In this document: one piece after another, positions 8,797 to 18,357 of the stretch
Numbering within the stretch: the stretch's first letter is position 1
How the letters are laid out: each line of letters starts with the position of its first letter
Origin: UBA5109 sp038148755
GTDB taxonomy: Bacteria > Pseudomonadota > Gammaproteobacteria > Pseudomonadales > Pseudohongiellaceae
Direction: 5' to 3'
Assembly (NCBI GenBank): GCA_038148755.1
Contig: JAYQWA010000001.1
Coordinates: 1 to 64,000, forward strand
DNA length: 64,000 bases
Notes under the pieces: generated by a model
The model's input: the letters and a program-made list of their open reading frames with translations, nothing else
Told to the model about the DNA's origin: nothing
The model's database searches: none
Position numbers and translations under genes: made by a program

Positions 8797-10042
8797 GCTG
8801 TTGTTGTTTTTCCGTCGCGCCGCGATTTCCCAGAACCGCGGCTCTGGCGGCTTCAGCCATCTTTTGGCACTGCTCTTTATTCTGAAATAACTCCAGTACC
8901 TTCCTGGCTAATTCCTCTTCATTAGCGATAACCTGCATTGCGCCAGCAGCAAGCAAGAGCTCGCTGACTGTTTGAAAATTAAATAAGGATGGCCCGGTAA
9001 TCACTGGCAAACCCAGTGCAGCAGGTTCAATAATATTTTGACACCCGGTATTGACCAGCGAACCGCCAACAAAGGCTATATCCGCACCGGCATAATAAAG
9101 TTGCATTTCCCCCAGGCTATCACCAAGTAATACCTGTTTATCCGCAGAAATTTTTTCTCCACTGCTGCGGCGTACAAAGTTAAAACCCTGGCTCTTTAAC
9201 AGCTCAGCGGCTTCAGTAAACCGGTCAGGATGCCGCGGCACCAGAACCAGCAGCAAGTCCGGTATTGATTTAAGCAAAGTCCGGAAGGCACTCAAAACTT
9301 TGATTTCTTCACCTGCCCTTGTGCTGCCTGCAATCAGAACCGGGCGCTGTAATTCCCGTTTCAATTCAAGACCGGCTTGCAACTGTTCCTGATCTATTTC
9401 CTGATCGAACTTCATCGTGCCACAGACCTGCAAGGATTTTTCTGACAAACCCAACTGACGGAAATAGTCTGCATCCTGCTCGAATTGTGCAGCGACAACA
9501 TCAAAGCCTGACAGCATGTCTGAAGTTAAACGGAGATATTTTTTATAGTTTATAAAAGACTTTTCTGAAAGCCGTGCATTCAACAGCAGAAGTTTGCAGT
9601 TAAATCGCTGAGTGCAAAACAATAAATTTGGCCACAGCTCGGTCTCCATGATGACCAGCAGCCTGGGTTTAACAGCATTTAAAAAACGCTGTACTGCTCC
9701 GGGAAAGTCATAAGGCAGATAACAATGCTGTACCGAATCACCAAAAATTTCTTTTACCCGGGCTGATCCGGTAGCCGTTGTTGTCGTTAAAGTGAAAGTC
9801 CAATCCGGCAATGCAAGCTGACAAGCCCTTATCAAAGGGACGGCAGCATGTAGTTCACCTACTGAAACCGCATGAAAGACAATGCCCGGTTGTTCATGAT
9901 TAAAACTGTGATCAGGATAATAAGCTAAACGTTCAGGCCAACGTTGACGATAGCGTTTATCTTTAAAGGAACGCAACCACATCCGAAAAAAGATTAACGG
10001 CGATGCCAGATAATAAATGATAGTATATAAAGTGCGATTCAC
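8765..10042 (-). CDS. waaA: 3-deoxy-D-manno-octulosonic acid (Kdo) transferase
   Basis: WaaA transfers one or two Kdo sugars from CMP-Kdo to the lipid A precursor at the inner membrane, the first step of LPS core assembly. The 425-residue protein has an N-terminal membrane-anchoring helix (LYTIIYYLASPLIFFRMWLR), the Kdo-transferase N-domain with GIVFHAVSVGELHAA and TTTTATGS, METELWPNL, and the GT-B C-domain with VGGSLVNTGCQNIIEPAALG. Length matches the family. It is convergent with tolC (32-base overlap) and divergent from the oxidoreductase at 10142. No separate Kdo kinase (kdkA) gene accompanies it, which matters for the fused kinase-like domain in lpxL. Confidence 0.95.
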   Translation of the reverse strand: MNRTLYTIIYYLASPLIFFRMWLRSFKDKRYRQRWPERLAYYPDHSFNHEQPGIVFHAVSVGELHAAVPLIRACQLALPDWTFTLTTTTATGSARVKEIFGDSVQHCYLPYDFPGAVQRFLNAVKPRLLVIMETELWPNLLFCTQRFNCKLLLLNARLSEKSFINYKKYLRLTSDMLSGFDVVAAQFEQDADYFRQLGLSEKSLQVCGTMKFDQEIDQEQLQAGLELKRELQRPVLIAGSTRAGEEIKVLSAFRTLLKSIPDLLLVLVPRHPDRFTEAAELLKSQGFNFVRRSSGEKISADKQVLLGDSLGEMQLYYAGADIAFVGGSLVNTGCQNIIEPAALGLPVITGPSLFNFQTVSELLLAAGAMQVIANEEELARKVLELFQNKEQCQKMAEAARAAVLGNRGATEKQQQLILQATHSDQ

Positions 10043-10141
10043 AAAACAGGATATTACGGAAGCCCCCTGTCCTTGTCCATGCCGCTTGAATTAACTGCTA
10101 TACTAAGCACCAGTTTTATTAAGCAAACCTGCTCACTACAA

Positions 10142-11359
10142 ATGCCAATTGTTATAGAAAAAGATGCTTTGATAATAGGCGGCGGAATTGCCGGCCTCTG
10201 GATGTTAAACCGTCTGCGTGCAGAAGGTTATGATGTCATGCTACTGGAGCAAAACAAGCTTGGTGCCGGACAAACTATTGCATCTCAGGGCATGATTCAT
10301 GGTGGCATCAAATATGCGCTAAGCGGTAATTTAAATACAGCAAGCGAAGCTATTGCCGAAATGCCTGAACATTGGAAGAACTGTTTGGCAGGCAAAGGCG
10401 ATGTTGATTTGCGCGGTACCGCTGTTTTATCCGAACACTATTACATGTGGCCCCGAAGCAGTTTACGCTCTCGCTTCAATGCCTTTCTTGGCAGTAAAGC
10501 ACTTAGAGGAAAAGTAACAAGTGTAGCTAAGAAAAATTACCCGGCTTTTTTCCAGACTCATATCAAAGGTCCACTCTATGAGTTAAAAGATATTGTATTG
10601 GATGTGCCTTCTCTACTGGCATGTTTAAGCAAGAAACACCGAGCAGATATAAAATTTTTTGACAAGCGTAAATGGTGGTCTGTGGAAAAAAATCCTGCTG
10701 GTGAATTTAAAAGCCTGAGCATGGAACATGATAACGAAACCTTCACCATAAAAGCCAAGCACCTGATCGTTAGCAGCGGTGAAGGTAGCAAGGATTTTTT
10801 AAGAAAATTAATTCCTGACAAAGAATTGCCTGCTGATATGCAAATGCAATTACGACCTTTGCAAATGACCCTTGTTAAACATCAGCACCCTGACCCCATC
10901 TATGTGCACTGCGTTGCTGATCAATTAAGCACTACACCGGAAGTGACAATCACCACCCATCACTGTGCTGATGGCAGTTCTGTCTGGTATTTAGGCGGTG
11001 AACTGGCCGAAAGCGGTGCGCAACGAAGCCAGCAGGAACAAATTAAAATCGCTCAGCAAAAAATCAGCGAACTTTTCCCCTGGTGCGACTTTAAAAAAGC
11101 AGAATGGTCCAGCTTTTATATTAATCGTGCTGAAGCCCTGACCAAAAACGGCAAGCGCCCGGAAACTGCAAGCATTCACCAGTTTAAAAATATATCCCTA
11201 TGCTGGCCAAGCAAGCTGACACTTGCGCCCGAGTTAGGTCAGCAGATTGTGACCTTATTTAATGAAAAAAATATTAAACCCGCTGCCTATAACAACCCTG
11301 AATTAAGCCGCTTAAGCTTCCCCGGCATTGCGACTCCTCCCTGGGATGCCATGCCATGA
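10142..11359 (+). CDS. FAD-dependent oxidoreductase (DAO family)
   Basis: Flavoprotein of the D-amino-acid oxidase/glycerol-3-phosphate dehydrogenase superfamily. The N-terminus has the dinucleotide-binding fold DALIIGGGIAGLWMLNRL, then LLEQNKLGAGQT and the SQGMIHGGIKYAL block where such enzymes contact FAD. The substrate is not evident. The frame is open from an ATG at 10073, but I chose the ATG at 10142 because it sits directly before the Rossmann motif and a TATACT -10-like box (10099-10104) lies between the two. The stop overlaps the next gene as ATGA, so it is translationally coupled to the aldo/keto reductase. These two are not known LPS genes although they lie inside the LPS cluster. 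Confidence 0.8.
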   Translation: MPIVIEKDALIIGGGIAGLWMLNRLRAEGYDVMLLEQNKLGAGQTIASQGMIHGGIKYALSGNLNTASEAIAEMPEHWKNCLAGKGDVDLRGTAVLSEHYYMWPRSSLRSRFNAFLGSKALRGKVTSVAKKNYPAFFQTHIKGPLYELKDIVLDVPSLLACLSKKHRADIKFFDKRKWWSVEKNPAGEFKSLSMEHDNETFTIKAKHLIVSSGEGSKDFLRKLIPDKELPADMQMQLRPLQMTLVKHQHPDPIYVHCVADQLSTTPEVTITTHHCADGSSVWYLGGELAESGAQRSQQEQIKIAQQKISELFPWCDFKKAEWSSFYINRAEALTKNGKRPETASIHQFKNISLCWPSKLTLAPELGQQIVTLFNEKNIKPAAYNNPELSRLSFPGIATPPWDAMP

Positions 11360-12144
11360 GCTTTTTGCGTCCACTAGGCAGTACTGGCATTGAGGTTTCA
11401 GCACTCGGTTTAGGCAGTGTAAAATTTGGCCGCAATGAAGGCGTAAAATATCCTGATACTTTTACTATCCCTGATGACACGGCCATACTCGACCTGCTGG
11501 TTCAGGCTAAAGCGCTTGGTATTAATTTTATTGATACTGCACCCGCTTACGGTAACAGTGAAGAGCGTATTGGCGCTTTGTTATCCGGGCGTACCGACTG
11601 GATAATTTCAACCAAAGTTGGCGAAGAATTCGTTAATGGTAAATCCCATTTTGACTTCAGTGCGGAGCATACTAAATTCAGTGTTGAGCGTAGCCTTAAA
11701 CGCCTGAATACGGATTATCTGGATATTGTCCTGATTCACTCGGACGGTGAGGATGAAAAAATACTGCTCGAAAGCGACTGTCTTGAGACCCTTAAAAAAC
11801 TGCAGGAGTCCGGGTTAATTCGTGCGCTCGGCATGTCTACAAAAACCATTACAGGCGGCCTACTCGCCGCCAAACTGGCAGATATCGTGATGCTAACCTA
11901 TAACCTGGAACAACAGGACCAGGCAGTAGTTGATTACGCCCAACAACACAATAAAGGCATTCTGGTAAAAAAAGGGTTAATGAGCGGACACGTGGATAAA
12001 GCTGGTGAGGACCTGGTACAGGAGAGTTTGGCTTTAATTTTTTCCCAACCAGCCATCAGCAGCATGATTGTAGGGACAATTAATACTGAGCATTTGGCAA
12101 GCAATGTAAAAATTGCCAAAGATTTATTGTCACAGCAGGATTAA
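11356..12144 (+). CDS. Aldo/keto reductase
   Basis: NAD(P)H-dependent oxidoreductase of the aldo/keto reductase superfamily. The active-site tetrad is visible: Asp and Tyr in FIDTAPAYGNSEE, Lys in IISTKVGEE and His in DIVLIHSDGED. The barrel C-terminus (SMIVGTINTEHL) provides the cofactor phosphate-binding region. It has 262 residues, slightly short but complete. It starts in an ATGA overlap with the flavoprotein gene, so both products are made together and may act in one unidentified pathway. The 3' end overlaps convergent hldE by 4 bases. Confidence 0.88.
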   Translation: MSFLRPLGSTGIEVSALGLGSVKFGRNEGVKYPDTFTIPDDTAILDLLVQAKALGINFIDTAPAYGNSEERIGALLSGRTDWIISTKVGEEFVNGKSHFDFSAEHTKFSVERSLKRLNTDYLDIVLIHSDGEDEKILLESDCLETLKKLQESGLIRALGMSTKTITGGLLAAKLADIVMLTYNLEQQDQAVVDYAQQHNKGILVKKGLMSGHVDKAGEDLVQESLALIFSQPAISSMIVGTINTEHLASNVKIAKDLLSQQD

Positions 12145-13571
12145 TTTTTTTCTTTCTGAATTTTTTCGACTATTCCTGTCGTCGAGCAATTATCCAGAAA
12201 GGCCAGTACCTTAACTGCTCCGCCATAGGCCTGCACAATATCCGCACCCACGACTTCACTAATGCCGTAATCTCCACCTTTAATTAACACATCAGGCTGC
12301 AGCGTCTGCAGTAAAGGAATGGGCGTGTCTTCATCAAAACTGACAACCCAGTCGACGGCTTCCAGTCCGGCAACCACGGCCATCCGACGTTCAATAGGGT
12401 TAATCGGCCGGCCTGCACCTTTAAGTCTTGTGACTGAAGCATCGTCATTGAGCGCAACAATTAAACGGTCTCCCTGATCTTTGGCTTCCTGCAGGTAGCC
12501 AACATGACCCGCGTGAATAATATCAAAACAACCGTTAGTGAAGACGACCTTCTCACCATTGGCTTTTGCGTCTGTCACCACCTGAACCAGTTGCTCCCGG
12601 GTCATTACCCCACGACCAGAATCATTATCTTTCTGTATTTCACGGCGCAGCTCCGGTCCGCTTACAGCGACAGTGCCCACTTTTGATACCGCAATACCCG
12701 CCGCAATATTTGCCAGCGCCACGGCTTCCGGTAATGCTTTACCTGCTCCCAGAGAAGCAGCCAATACAGAAATTACCGTATCACCCGCACCGGTCACATC
12801 AAATACATCCCGGCTTCTGGCTGGGAAATGCAATTCAACGTCATCCGGACGAATCAGGCTCATACCATGTTCGCCACGTGTTACCAATAAAGCTTCCAGC
12901 TCCAGCTCCTTGATTAAGGTCTGTGCTTTACTGACCAGTTCCCCTTCATTGGCACACTTGCCAACAACGGCTTCAAACTCGCTCAGATTCGGGGTTAACA
13001 GAGTCACGCCTTTGTATTTGGAAAAATCCTCTCCTTTTGGATCAACCAGTATTGGAATCCCGGCGGACTTTATTTGGGGAATAAAATTTTTAATCTGCTG
13101 CAGAGAACCCTTTTTGTAATCAGAAAAAATAACCAAATCGACATTTTTTAATAACTTGCTGATCGGCTTAGTTAACTGTTCAGAATCTTCCTCAGAGAAT
13201 TGTTCTTCAAAATCCAGCCTGATTAATTGCTGATGATGACTTAATACCCGCAGCTTGGTAATTGTCGGGCTGGCTTTGGAAAGATGGAAGTCGCATTCAA
13301 TTCCGACGGCTGTCAGTGCCTGTTGTAAAGATTGTCCAGCAACGTCATCTCCGATGATACCCGTCAGATTACAGGCCACCCCGAGTGCCGCGATGTTTAA
13401 GGCCACGTTGGCAGCACCACCGGGGCTGTCTTCACTATTGGTTATTTTTACGACCGGGACAGGCGCTTCCGGTGAAATCCTTGATGTATCACCATGCCAG
13501 TATCTGTCCAGCATGACATCACCGATAACCAGAATTCGTGTTGCATCAAAGCGAGGAATATCAAGCTTCAT
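12141..13571 (-). CDS. hldE: Bifunctional heptose 7-phosphate kinase / heptose 1-phosphate adenylyltransferase
   Basis: HldE makes ADP-D-glycero-beta-D-manno-heptose, the precursor for the LPS inner-core heptoses added by WaaC and WaaF. Residues 1 to about 320 are a PfkB-family kinase, with SPGGAANVALNIAALG near the N-terminus and the catalytic GAGD in DVTGAGDTVISVLA. The C-terminal domain from about residue 340 is a nucleotidyltransferase with VFTNGCFDIIHAGHVGYL (HxGH) and GRPINPIERRMAVV. At 476 residues it is the normal fused length. It lies divergent from lpxL, with a 98-base shared upstream region, inside the LPS cluster. Confidence 0.96.
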   Translation of the reverse strand: MKLDIPRFDATRILVIGDVMLDRYWHGDTSRISPEAPVPVVKITNSEDSPGGAANVALNIAALGVACNLTGIIGDDVAGQSLQQALTAVGIECDFHLSKASPTITKLRVLSHHQQLIRLDFEEQFSEEDSEQLTKPISKLLKNVDLVIFSDYKKGSLQQIKNFIPQIKSAGIPILVDPKGEDFSKYKGVTLLTPNLSEFEAVVGKCANEGELVSKAQTLIKELELEALLVTRGEHGMSLIRPDDVELHFPARSRDVFDVTGAGDTVISVLAASLGAGKALPEAVALANIAAGIAVSKVGTVAVSGPELRREIQKDNDSGRGVMTREQLVQVVTDAKANGEKVVFTNGCFDIIHAGHVGYLQEAKDQGDRLIVALNDDASVTRLKGAGRPINPIERRMAVVAGLEAVDWVVSFDEDTPIPLLQTLQPDVLIKGGDYGISEVVGADIVQAYGGAVKVLAFLDNCSTTGIVEKIQKEKN

Positions 13572-13669
13572 CGTTTGCCTATATGTATTGTCACCAATTT
13601 CATTTAAAGAGCTGCATCATACCATACCGATTCTGCTAGAATGAGCGAAATTCTGTACAAGCCAGTTCC

Positions 13670-15229
13670 GTGTCTCAGCAAAACATACCTGAATTAAGCG
13701 CTTTTCTCTCACCAAAATACTGGCCAACCTGGTTAGGCCTGGGGCTGCTGGCGCTGATTACTTTTTTACCTGGTCGCTTACGACTCTTTTGTGGATCGGT
13801 CATAGGCAGGGCCCTTTATCTCATCGCTAAAGAACGGCGCTATATTGTCGCAACCAATATCCGGCTTTGCTTTCCTGAATTAAATCAGGCCGAACAGGAT
13901 AAGCTGGTAAAAGATTGCTTCATGGAAAATGGCAGAGGACTGGTTGAAACACTGGTTGGCTGGTTCAGAAATCCAAAACATTTTCAGCACATGTTACGTT
14001 TTCTCAACCGGGAAGTTATTGATACAGCTCTGGCTAAAGGTAAAGGCGTTGTTTTATTGGGCGCACATTACACAACACTGGATTTCTCCGCGAATCTGGT
14101 TTCACTGCAAATACCTTTTGCAGTGACTTACCGACCACATAAAAATGCACTATTTGATGCCTTTATGTTGCGTGGCCGCTTAAAAAATACCAACGGCGTT
14201 TTTGATCGCTTTGATATCAGAGGCACTATCCGCCATCTGAAAAAAAACAACATTATCTGGTATGCCCCGGATCAGGATTATGGTGAAGATCATGCCGTTT
14301 ATGCCCCTTTCTTCGGTCATCCTGCGGCAACCATAACGGCTGCCAACCGCCTGACCAGATTTAACAACTCTCCCATTTTATTGGTGCGCCACCACAGGAA
14401 TGATGAGGCTAAAAAATACGAAGTCGAGTTTTATCCTTTCCCCGAAGATTATCCCGGTGACGATGATGTTGCCGATGCTACTTATATGAACCAGCAGCTG
14501 GAAAAAGTAATTCGTTTATATCCGGCACAATATATGTGGACACATAAACGTTTCAAAACGCAGACCGGTGGCAAGCCCGATAGCCCTTATATCGCTATTC
14601 GAACGCCCGTTAAAAAAGCCAGTAAGGAACATTTCAACACCATGCTGGAAGGCTCCAAGATCATCGAAGAACAGCATGTCAGAAATTTAACCCGGCTATT
14701 GCACAATAACGCCTTGCTAAGGGTTTTTCCGCTTAGCAGTACCCGGTTTTTTGAAAAACCACCTATGCAGCTTTTTGATAGCAATGCCAGATTACTTCGC
14801 CTGAGCGGCATCAATTCCATTACGATTGATAATATTTTTAAAATAAAAGGGGCGGATTTTATTGCAGCAACTTACTTTCCTCTCGATGGTGAACCCTTAA
14901 GTAAAATTTCCAGGGATGAGTTGCCTCTGGATGAGCTCGCTGATTTTTTTGCCAACTTTCATCAGCAAGGTTTTTTCTTTAATGAAATAAAACCAGCTAA
15001 AATTCATTACGCAAATAATGATTTCTCTGTTGCTAATCCTGAGGATATTAAAGCCTTTCCGACATCTATCTGTTATGCCGATCGCTTTACAAATATTCAA
15101 ACTTTACTGAATAAGCTTGAGCTCGCCCAGAACCTGAGAACCCGGTTCATCGAAAATTATACAACAGCAGCAAAACTTGAGGATGTGCCCGCTTTTACTC
15201 AGTTGTTTTCAAAATTATTGTCTTTTTAG
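13670..15229 (+). CDS. lpxL: LpxL/HtrB-type lipid A acyltransferase fused to a kinase-like C-terminal domain
   Basis: Residues 1 to about 300 are a lysophospholipid/lipid A late acyltransferase: an N-terminal membrane helix (WLGLGLLALITFLPG), the catalytic HX4D motif in GAHYTTLDF, APDQDYGEDHAVYAPFFG, and the closing YMWTHKRFK. The family normally ends near residue 305. Here about 210 further residues follow in frame. Their layout resembles LPS/Kdo kinases of the WaaP/InaA type: an N-lobe-like stretch and a catalytic-loop-like segment FHQQGFFFNEIKPAKIH around residues 428-445. The expected HxD is replaced by FNE and the metal-binding Asp appears absent, so it is probably a pseudokinase or binding domain. 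GTG start at 13670; it ends exactly where the convergent glycosyltransferase stop begins. Confidence 0.85.
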   Translation: MSQQNIPELSAFLSPKYWPTWLGLGLLALITFLPGRLRLFCGSVIGRALYLIAKERRYIVATNIRLCFPELNQAEQDKLVKDCFMENGRGLVETLVGWFRNPKHFQHMLRFLNREVIDTALAKGKGVVLLGAHYTTLDFSANLVSLQIPFAVTYRPHKNALFDAFMLRGRLKNTNGVFDRFDIRGTIRHLKKNNIIWYAPDQDYGEDHAVYAPFFGHPAATITAANRLTRFNNSPILLVRHHRNDEAKKYEVEFYPFPEDYPGDDDVADATYMNQQLEKVIRLYPAQYMWTHKRFKTQTGGKPDSPYIAIRTPVKKASKEHFNTMLEGSKIIEEQHVRNLTRLLHNNALLRVFPLSSTRFFEKPPMQLFDSNARLLRLSGINSITIDNIFKIKGADFIAATYFPLDGEPLSKISRDELPLDELADFFANFHQQGFFFNEIKPAKIHYANNDFSVANPEDIKAFPTSICYADRFTNIQTLLNKLELAQNLRTRFIENYTTAAKLEDVPAFTQLFSKLLSF

Positions 15230-16015
15230 TTAATTGCGTCGGGCTCTTTTATTCATATCCCAAAGATTTGCATATTTCATATAGTTGTAAAAGGCAACAT
15301 TTACGCTTGTCAGTACACCACCAAAGCCATCCAGAAAATGCCCCTTGAATATATAAGTACGAATAAAAGCCAGCGGAAATATTAACAGTACAACCAGTAT
15401 ATTGGTCGTGTCACCTTTATCGAATTTATCCTGTGCTTTCAGTTTTGCATAGAACACCGTTTTTTCAATGCGCTGTGAATAACTCAGATTTTCATGGTGC
15501 AATATCGCGACATCAGAATCTTTTATCTCGCCGTTAATGCTGATGCTTTCATGTACCTGCCTGCTGTCATAGTGGCCACAGTCTTTTTTGAAAAGGCGAA
15601 TTAAGTGTTCATCTTTACCAAAACTGCGAGGCCGACCCCCCCAGCGCAACAGTATTCTCGTACTGCGCAGAGCAATAAATTTATCCTGCTTAATAAATTG
15701 TTCAAGTTCCCTGATGAAAGCATCGCTGAGTGTTTCATCAGCATCCAGATTAAGCACCCAGGGATAGCTGCATAGCGATAAGGCATGTGCTTTTTGTTCA
15801 CCGAAGCCCGGCCACTGATTAAAACTGGTTTTGGTATTTGAATAGGAATCAGCCAACTCTATAGTACGATCTGTACTGCCGCTGTCGACAATAATGATTT
15901 CAGCAAAATTCTGAAGATTATCCAGCAAGCGAACAATATTGTCTTCTTCATTCTTGGTAATGACATAAACACTGACTGGAATGAGTTGCTGCTCTGTCAT
16001 CTGTTTTTCTGCCAT
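15230..16015 (-). CDS. Glycosyltransferase family 2 (LPS core, WaaE/KdtX-like)
   Basis: GT-A inverting glycosyltransferase of the WaaE/LgtF group, which adds a beta-glucose to inner-core heptose I in related bacteria; the exact sugar here is unproven. The 261-residue protein shows the nucleotide-sugar fold VYVITKNEEDNI, IIIVDSGSTDRTIELA and the metal-binding LNLDADETLSD, followed by RWGGRPRSFGKDEHLIRLF and a C-terminal hydrophobic segment (LVVLLIFPLAFIRTY) that likely attaches it to the inner membrane. It begins at 16015 and is divergent from the family 9 glycosyltransferase. An alternative start six codons downstream (MTEQQL) is possible. Confidence 0.88.
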   Translation of the reverse strand: MAEKQMTEQQLIPVSVYVITKNEEDNIVRLLDNLQNFAEIIIVDSGSTDRTIELADSYSNTKTSFNQWPGFGEQKAHALSLCSYPWVLNLDADETLSDAFIRELEQFIKQDKFIALRSTRILLRWGGRPRSFGKDEHLIRLFKKDCGHYDSRQVHESISINGEIKDSDVAILHHENLSYSQRIEKTVFYAKLKAQDKFDKGDTTNILVVLLIFPLAFIRTYIFKGHFLDGFGGVLTSVNVAFYNYMKYANLWDMNKRARRN

Positions 16016-16105
16016 TTATGGCCCCTTTTTTAAGCTCATGCCATTATACATGGACTTGTCAGTTCACTCAGGTAGAATTCTTATCTGAGAAATAACCGGA
16101 TTCCT

Positions 16106-17209
16106 GTGACTTTGACTAAAGTTCCTGCCAAAGCCATTCCAACAGACTACCAGCGTATAGTCTTGTTAAACCCCACCCGTTATCTGGGAAACTTAATGAT
16201 TGCCGGTGGGCTTATTCAGCTCTTCCTTCAACACTGCCAAAAAAATAATATCCGCTGCCTCTTTGTCATAGATGCTGCGTATCAGGAACTATTGCAGGAT
16301 TCTTTTCCGGCAGAGACTTTGCTGTTCTACCCCCGTAAACAAATAAAACAGTCTGCTTTTTTCAGCAAGGCCTCCTCTTATCTTAAATGCCTTTTCGCTA
16401 TCCGAAAGTTCAAAGCAGATATCGCGTTTAATATTGAGGAAGACAGCGTTTCACACCGTCTGACCCAGCTATCAGGAGCAAAATTTAAATTGGGCAGCAA
16501 TATTCAACGTAACCGCCACGGTTATGATCATGTGCTGGATATCAATTATGCAAAACGGGATGCTTCACATAAACACCGCTGGTATGGCTTCGCAGAAGTC
16601 TTTGACAAACTTGGTCTGCAAGCTACACAGAGTTCCTACCTTAAACTCAATATAAATAGCCTCTCCGCTTCCTTAAAAGAAAAATTTGCAAAGCTCGGGG
16701 TAGACTTGCAAGCACCTTTGATCGTAACACATGCCAGTGCTGCCAAAGATTACAAGAAGTGGCCTGCCATTTATTTTGCTGAATTAATTTCACTGCTCAG
16801 CGAACGAGGCTACAAAATGGTATTGATTGGCGCCGGCAACGCAGATCAGCTGGCCAATGACAGCATCATTGAAAACCTGAAAGGCTTTGCGAACACGATC
16901 AATTGCGTTGATCTATGTAACCAGCTCTCACTGTTTGAACTTGCCAGTCTGTTAACCCAAGTCAAAGCCATGGTAGGTAACGACAGCGGACCTTTTCACC
17001 TGGCTGCAGCGCTTGGTGTTAAAGGCTGCGTGATATTCGGACCTACAGATGTGGAACTGTGGCGCCCTCTGGCAAAGGATACTCTTGTTTTGAAAAGCAA
17101 TGAGACTTGCGCGGCGCAATGCACCAAAACCGGCTGCATTTATGAAAATCGCTGCCTGAAATCCATCACGCCAAAACAGGTGATGGAAAATTTACAGTCT
17201 CTATTGTGA
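16106..17209 (+). CDS. Glycosyltransferase family 9 (heptosyltransferase-like)
   Basis: A third ADP-heptose:LPS heptosyltransferase-like protein, besides WaaC and WaaF. At 367 residues it has the GT-B fold with the C-domain signature MVGNDSGPFHLAAALGVKGCVIFGPTDVELW, described here by residues about 292-321, plus a Cys-rich tail (CAAQCTKTGCIYENRC) shared with other family 9 members. The N-terminus NPTRYLGNLMIAGGLIQLF replaces the usual GDVIxTxP block. It could add heptose III or another core sugar (inference from family and position). GTG start at 16106; convergent with waaG, with only 13 bases between stops. Confidence 0.85.
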   Translation: MTLTKVPAKAIPTDYQRIVLLNPTRYLGNLMIAGGLIQLFLQHCQKNNIRCLFVIDAAYQELLQDSFPAETLLFYPRKQIKQSAFFSKASSYLKCLFAIRKFKADIAFNIEEDSVSHRLTQLSGAKFKLGSNIQRNRHGYDHVLDINYAKRDASHKHRWYGFAEVFDKLGLQATQSSYLKLNINSLSASLKEKFAKLGVDLQAPLIVTHASAAKDYKKWPAIYFAELISLLSERGYKMVLIGAGNADQLANDSIIENLKGFANTINCVDLCNQLSLFELASLLTQVKAMVGNDSGPFHLAAALGVKGCVIFGPTDVELWRPLAKDTLVLKSNETCAAQCTKTGCIYENRCLKSITPKQVMENLQSLL

Positions 17210-17222
17210 GCACCATTGAGAT

Positions 17223-18350
17223 TTATTGCGAATGGACCCGTGCCGCCTGCATCAAAAGATTAACAACTGTTTGTGGCATTGAATAAAGATTCTGCTCCCG
17301 ACCATAAGCGATACCGTTGGCTTTCCAGATACTTTTTTCATCGCTTAACAACATATACTCAAGTTGTTTATTTAAATATTCCTGCTCAAAGGGCATAGGA
17401 CAAACGATACCTGCCTGAGCTTGCTCAACGTGAAAAGCGTAACCACAACTTGAGGTGGTCAATACTGGCAAGCCTGCCACGATGGCTTCAAGAATAACCA
17501 TGCCAGCGCTTTCTTTAAGTGAAGGGTGTATTAATAAATCTGCCGCCTGCAGTAATTCTGGAATCTGGGTACTGCCATTGATAATTCTGAAACGCCTTCC
17601 TAGCCCTAACTGTTCTGCTTCTTTTAAATATTTTTCCGGCGCATCTTCACCGACAACAACAAAGCGGGTACGCTGCCTCAGCTCTTGCGGCAGCGAAGCA
17701 AAAGCTAATAAGGAACGATTCAAGCCTTTGGTTTTAAAAGCTGAACCAATTTGCAGTAAAAGCAATTCATCAGCAGCAACAGATAGCTCAAGACGCATCT
17801 GTTGGCGTTTTACCGGCGCATCAGCCCCAGCCATCCTGTCTTTTTTTATCCCTGGTGGTAACAGAATTAAACGATCATCGGTTGTCTGATAGTGCCTTAC
17901 AAATTCTGTGCGTTGTTGCGGTGACAACAAGAGGCTGACTGTTTGCTGTTCTTTGCCAAACACAGCTTCTTCAAATTCCATATACTGCTTGGCTCTGGGC
18001 GTCAAACGATATAAAAATGACCGTTCATTCTTGGCTTTTTCGGCAAAGCAGTAATCTGCTGCATAGTAATAATCGAGTCCAGGCATCTTGTTAAATCCCA
18101 GGACCAAATCAAACTTATCGAGAGTTTCTTCCAGCATGGCCTCTACAAATGACTCGCGCTTTGCCGTTTTTGTATAACCCTGCCCCGGTAAAATAACTAC
18201 TTCTACATCTTCAGGTTTTTCTCCTTCCCATTCCATGCAAAATATTGTGACATCAATATTTTGAAGCTCACATACCTGCAAAATTTTAAGTAAATCCTGC
18301 TGCAGCCCACCGTAGGGAAAATATGAATAAAGTACGATAGCAAATTTCAT
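17223..18350 (-). CDS. waaG: LPS core glucosyltransferase I (WaaG, GT4)
   Basis: GT-B retaining glycosyltransferase that adds the first outer-core hexose to heptose II. The start MKFAIVLYSYFPYGGLQQD matches the WaaG N-terminus, so I start at the ATG at 18350 rather than 12 codons upstream at 18386, which would run 29 bases into waaC. Family motifs include LLQIGSAFKTKGLNRSLLAF, the catalytic-site block HPSLKESAGMVILEAIVAGLP and the ending EQEYLNKQLEYML. It has 375 residues from this start, the expected length. It is the last gene of the leftward waaF-waaC-waaG operon, 7 bases after waaC. Confidence 0.92.
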   Translation of the reverse strand: MKFAIVLYSYFPYGGLQQDLLKILQVCELQNIDVTIFCMEWEGEKPEDVEVVILPGQGYTKTAKRESFVEAMLEETLDKFDLVLGFNKMPGLDYYYAADYCFAEKAKNERSFLYRLTPRAKQYMEFEEAVFGKEQQTVSLLLSPQQRTEFVRHYQTTDDRLILLPPGIKKDRMAGADAPVKRQQMRLELSVAADELLLLQIGSAFKTKGLNRSLLAFASLPQELRQRTRFVVVGEDAPEKYLKEAEQLGLGRRFRIINGSTQIPELLQAADLLIHPSLKESAGMVILEAIVAGLPVLTTSSCGYAFHVEQAQAGIVCPMPFEQEYLNKQLEYMLLSDEKSIWKANGIAYGREQNLYSMPQTVVNLLMQAARVHSQ

Positions 18351-18357
18351 ATTAAGT

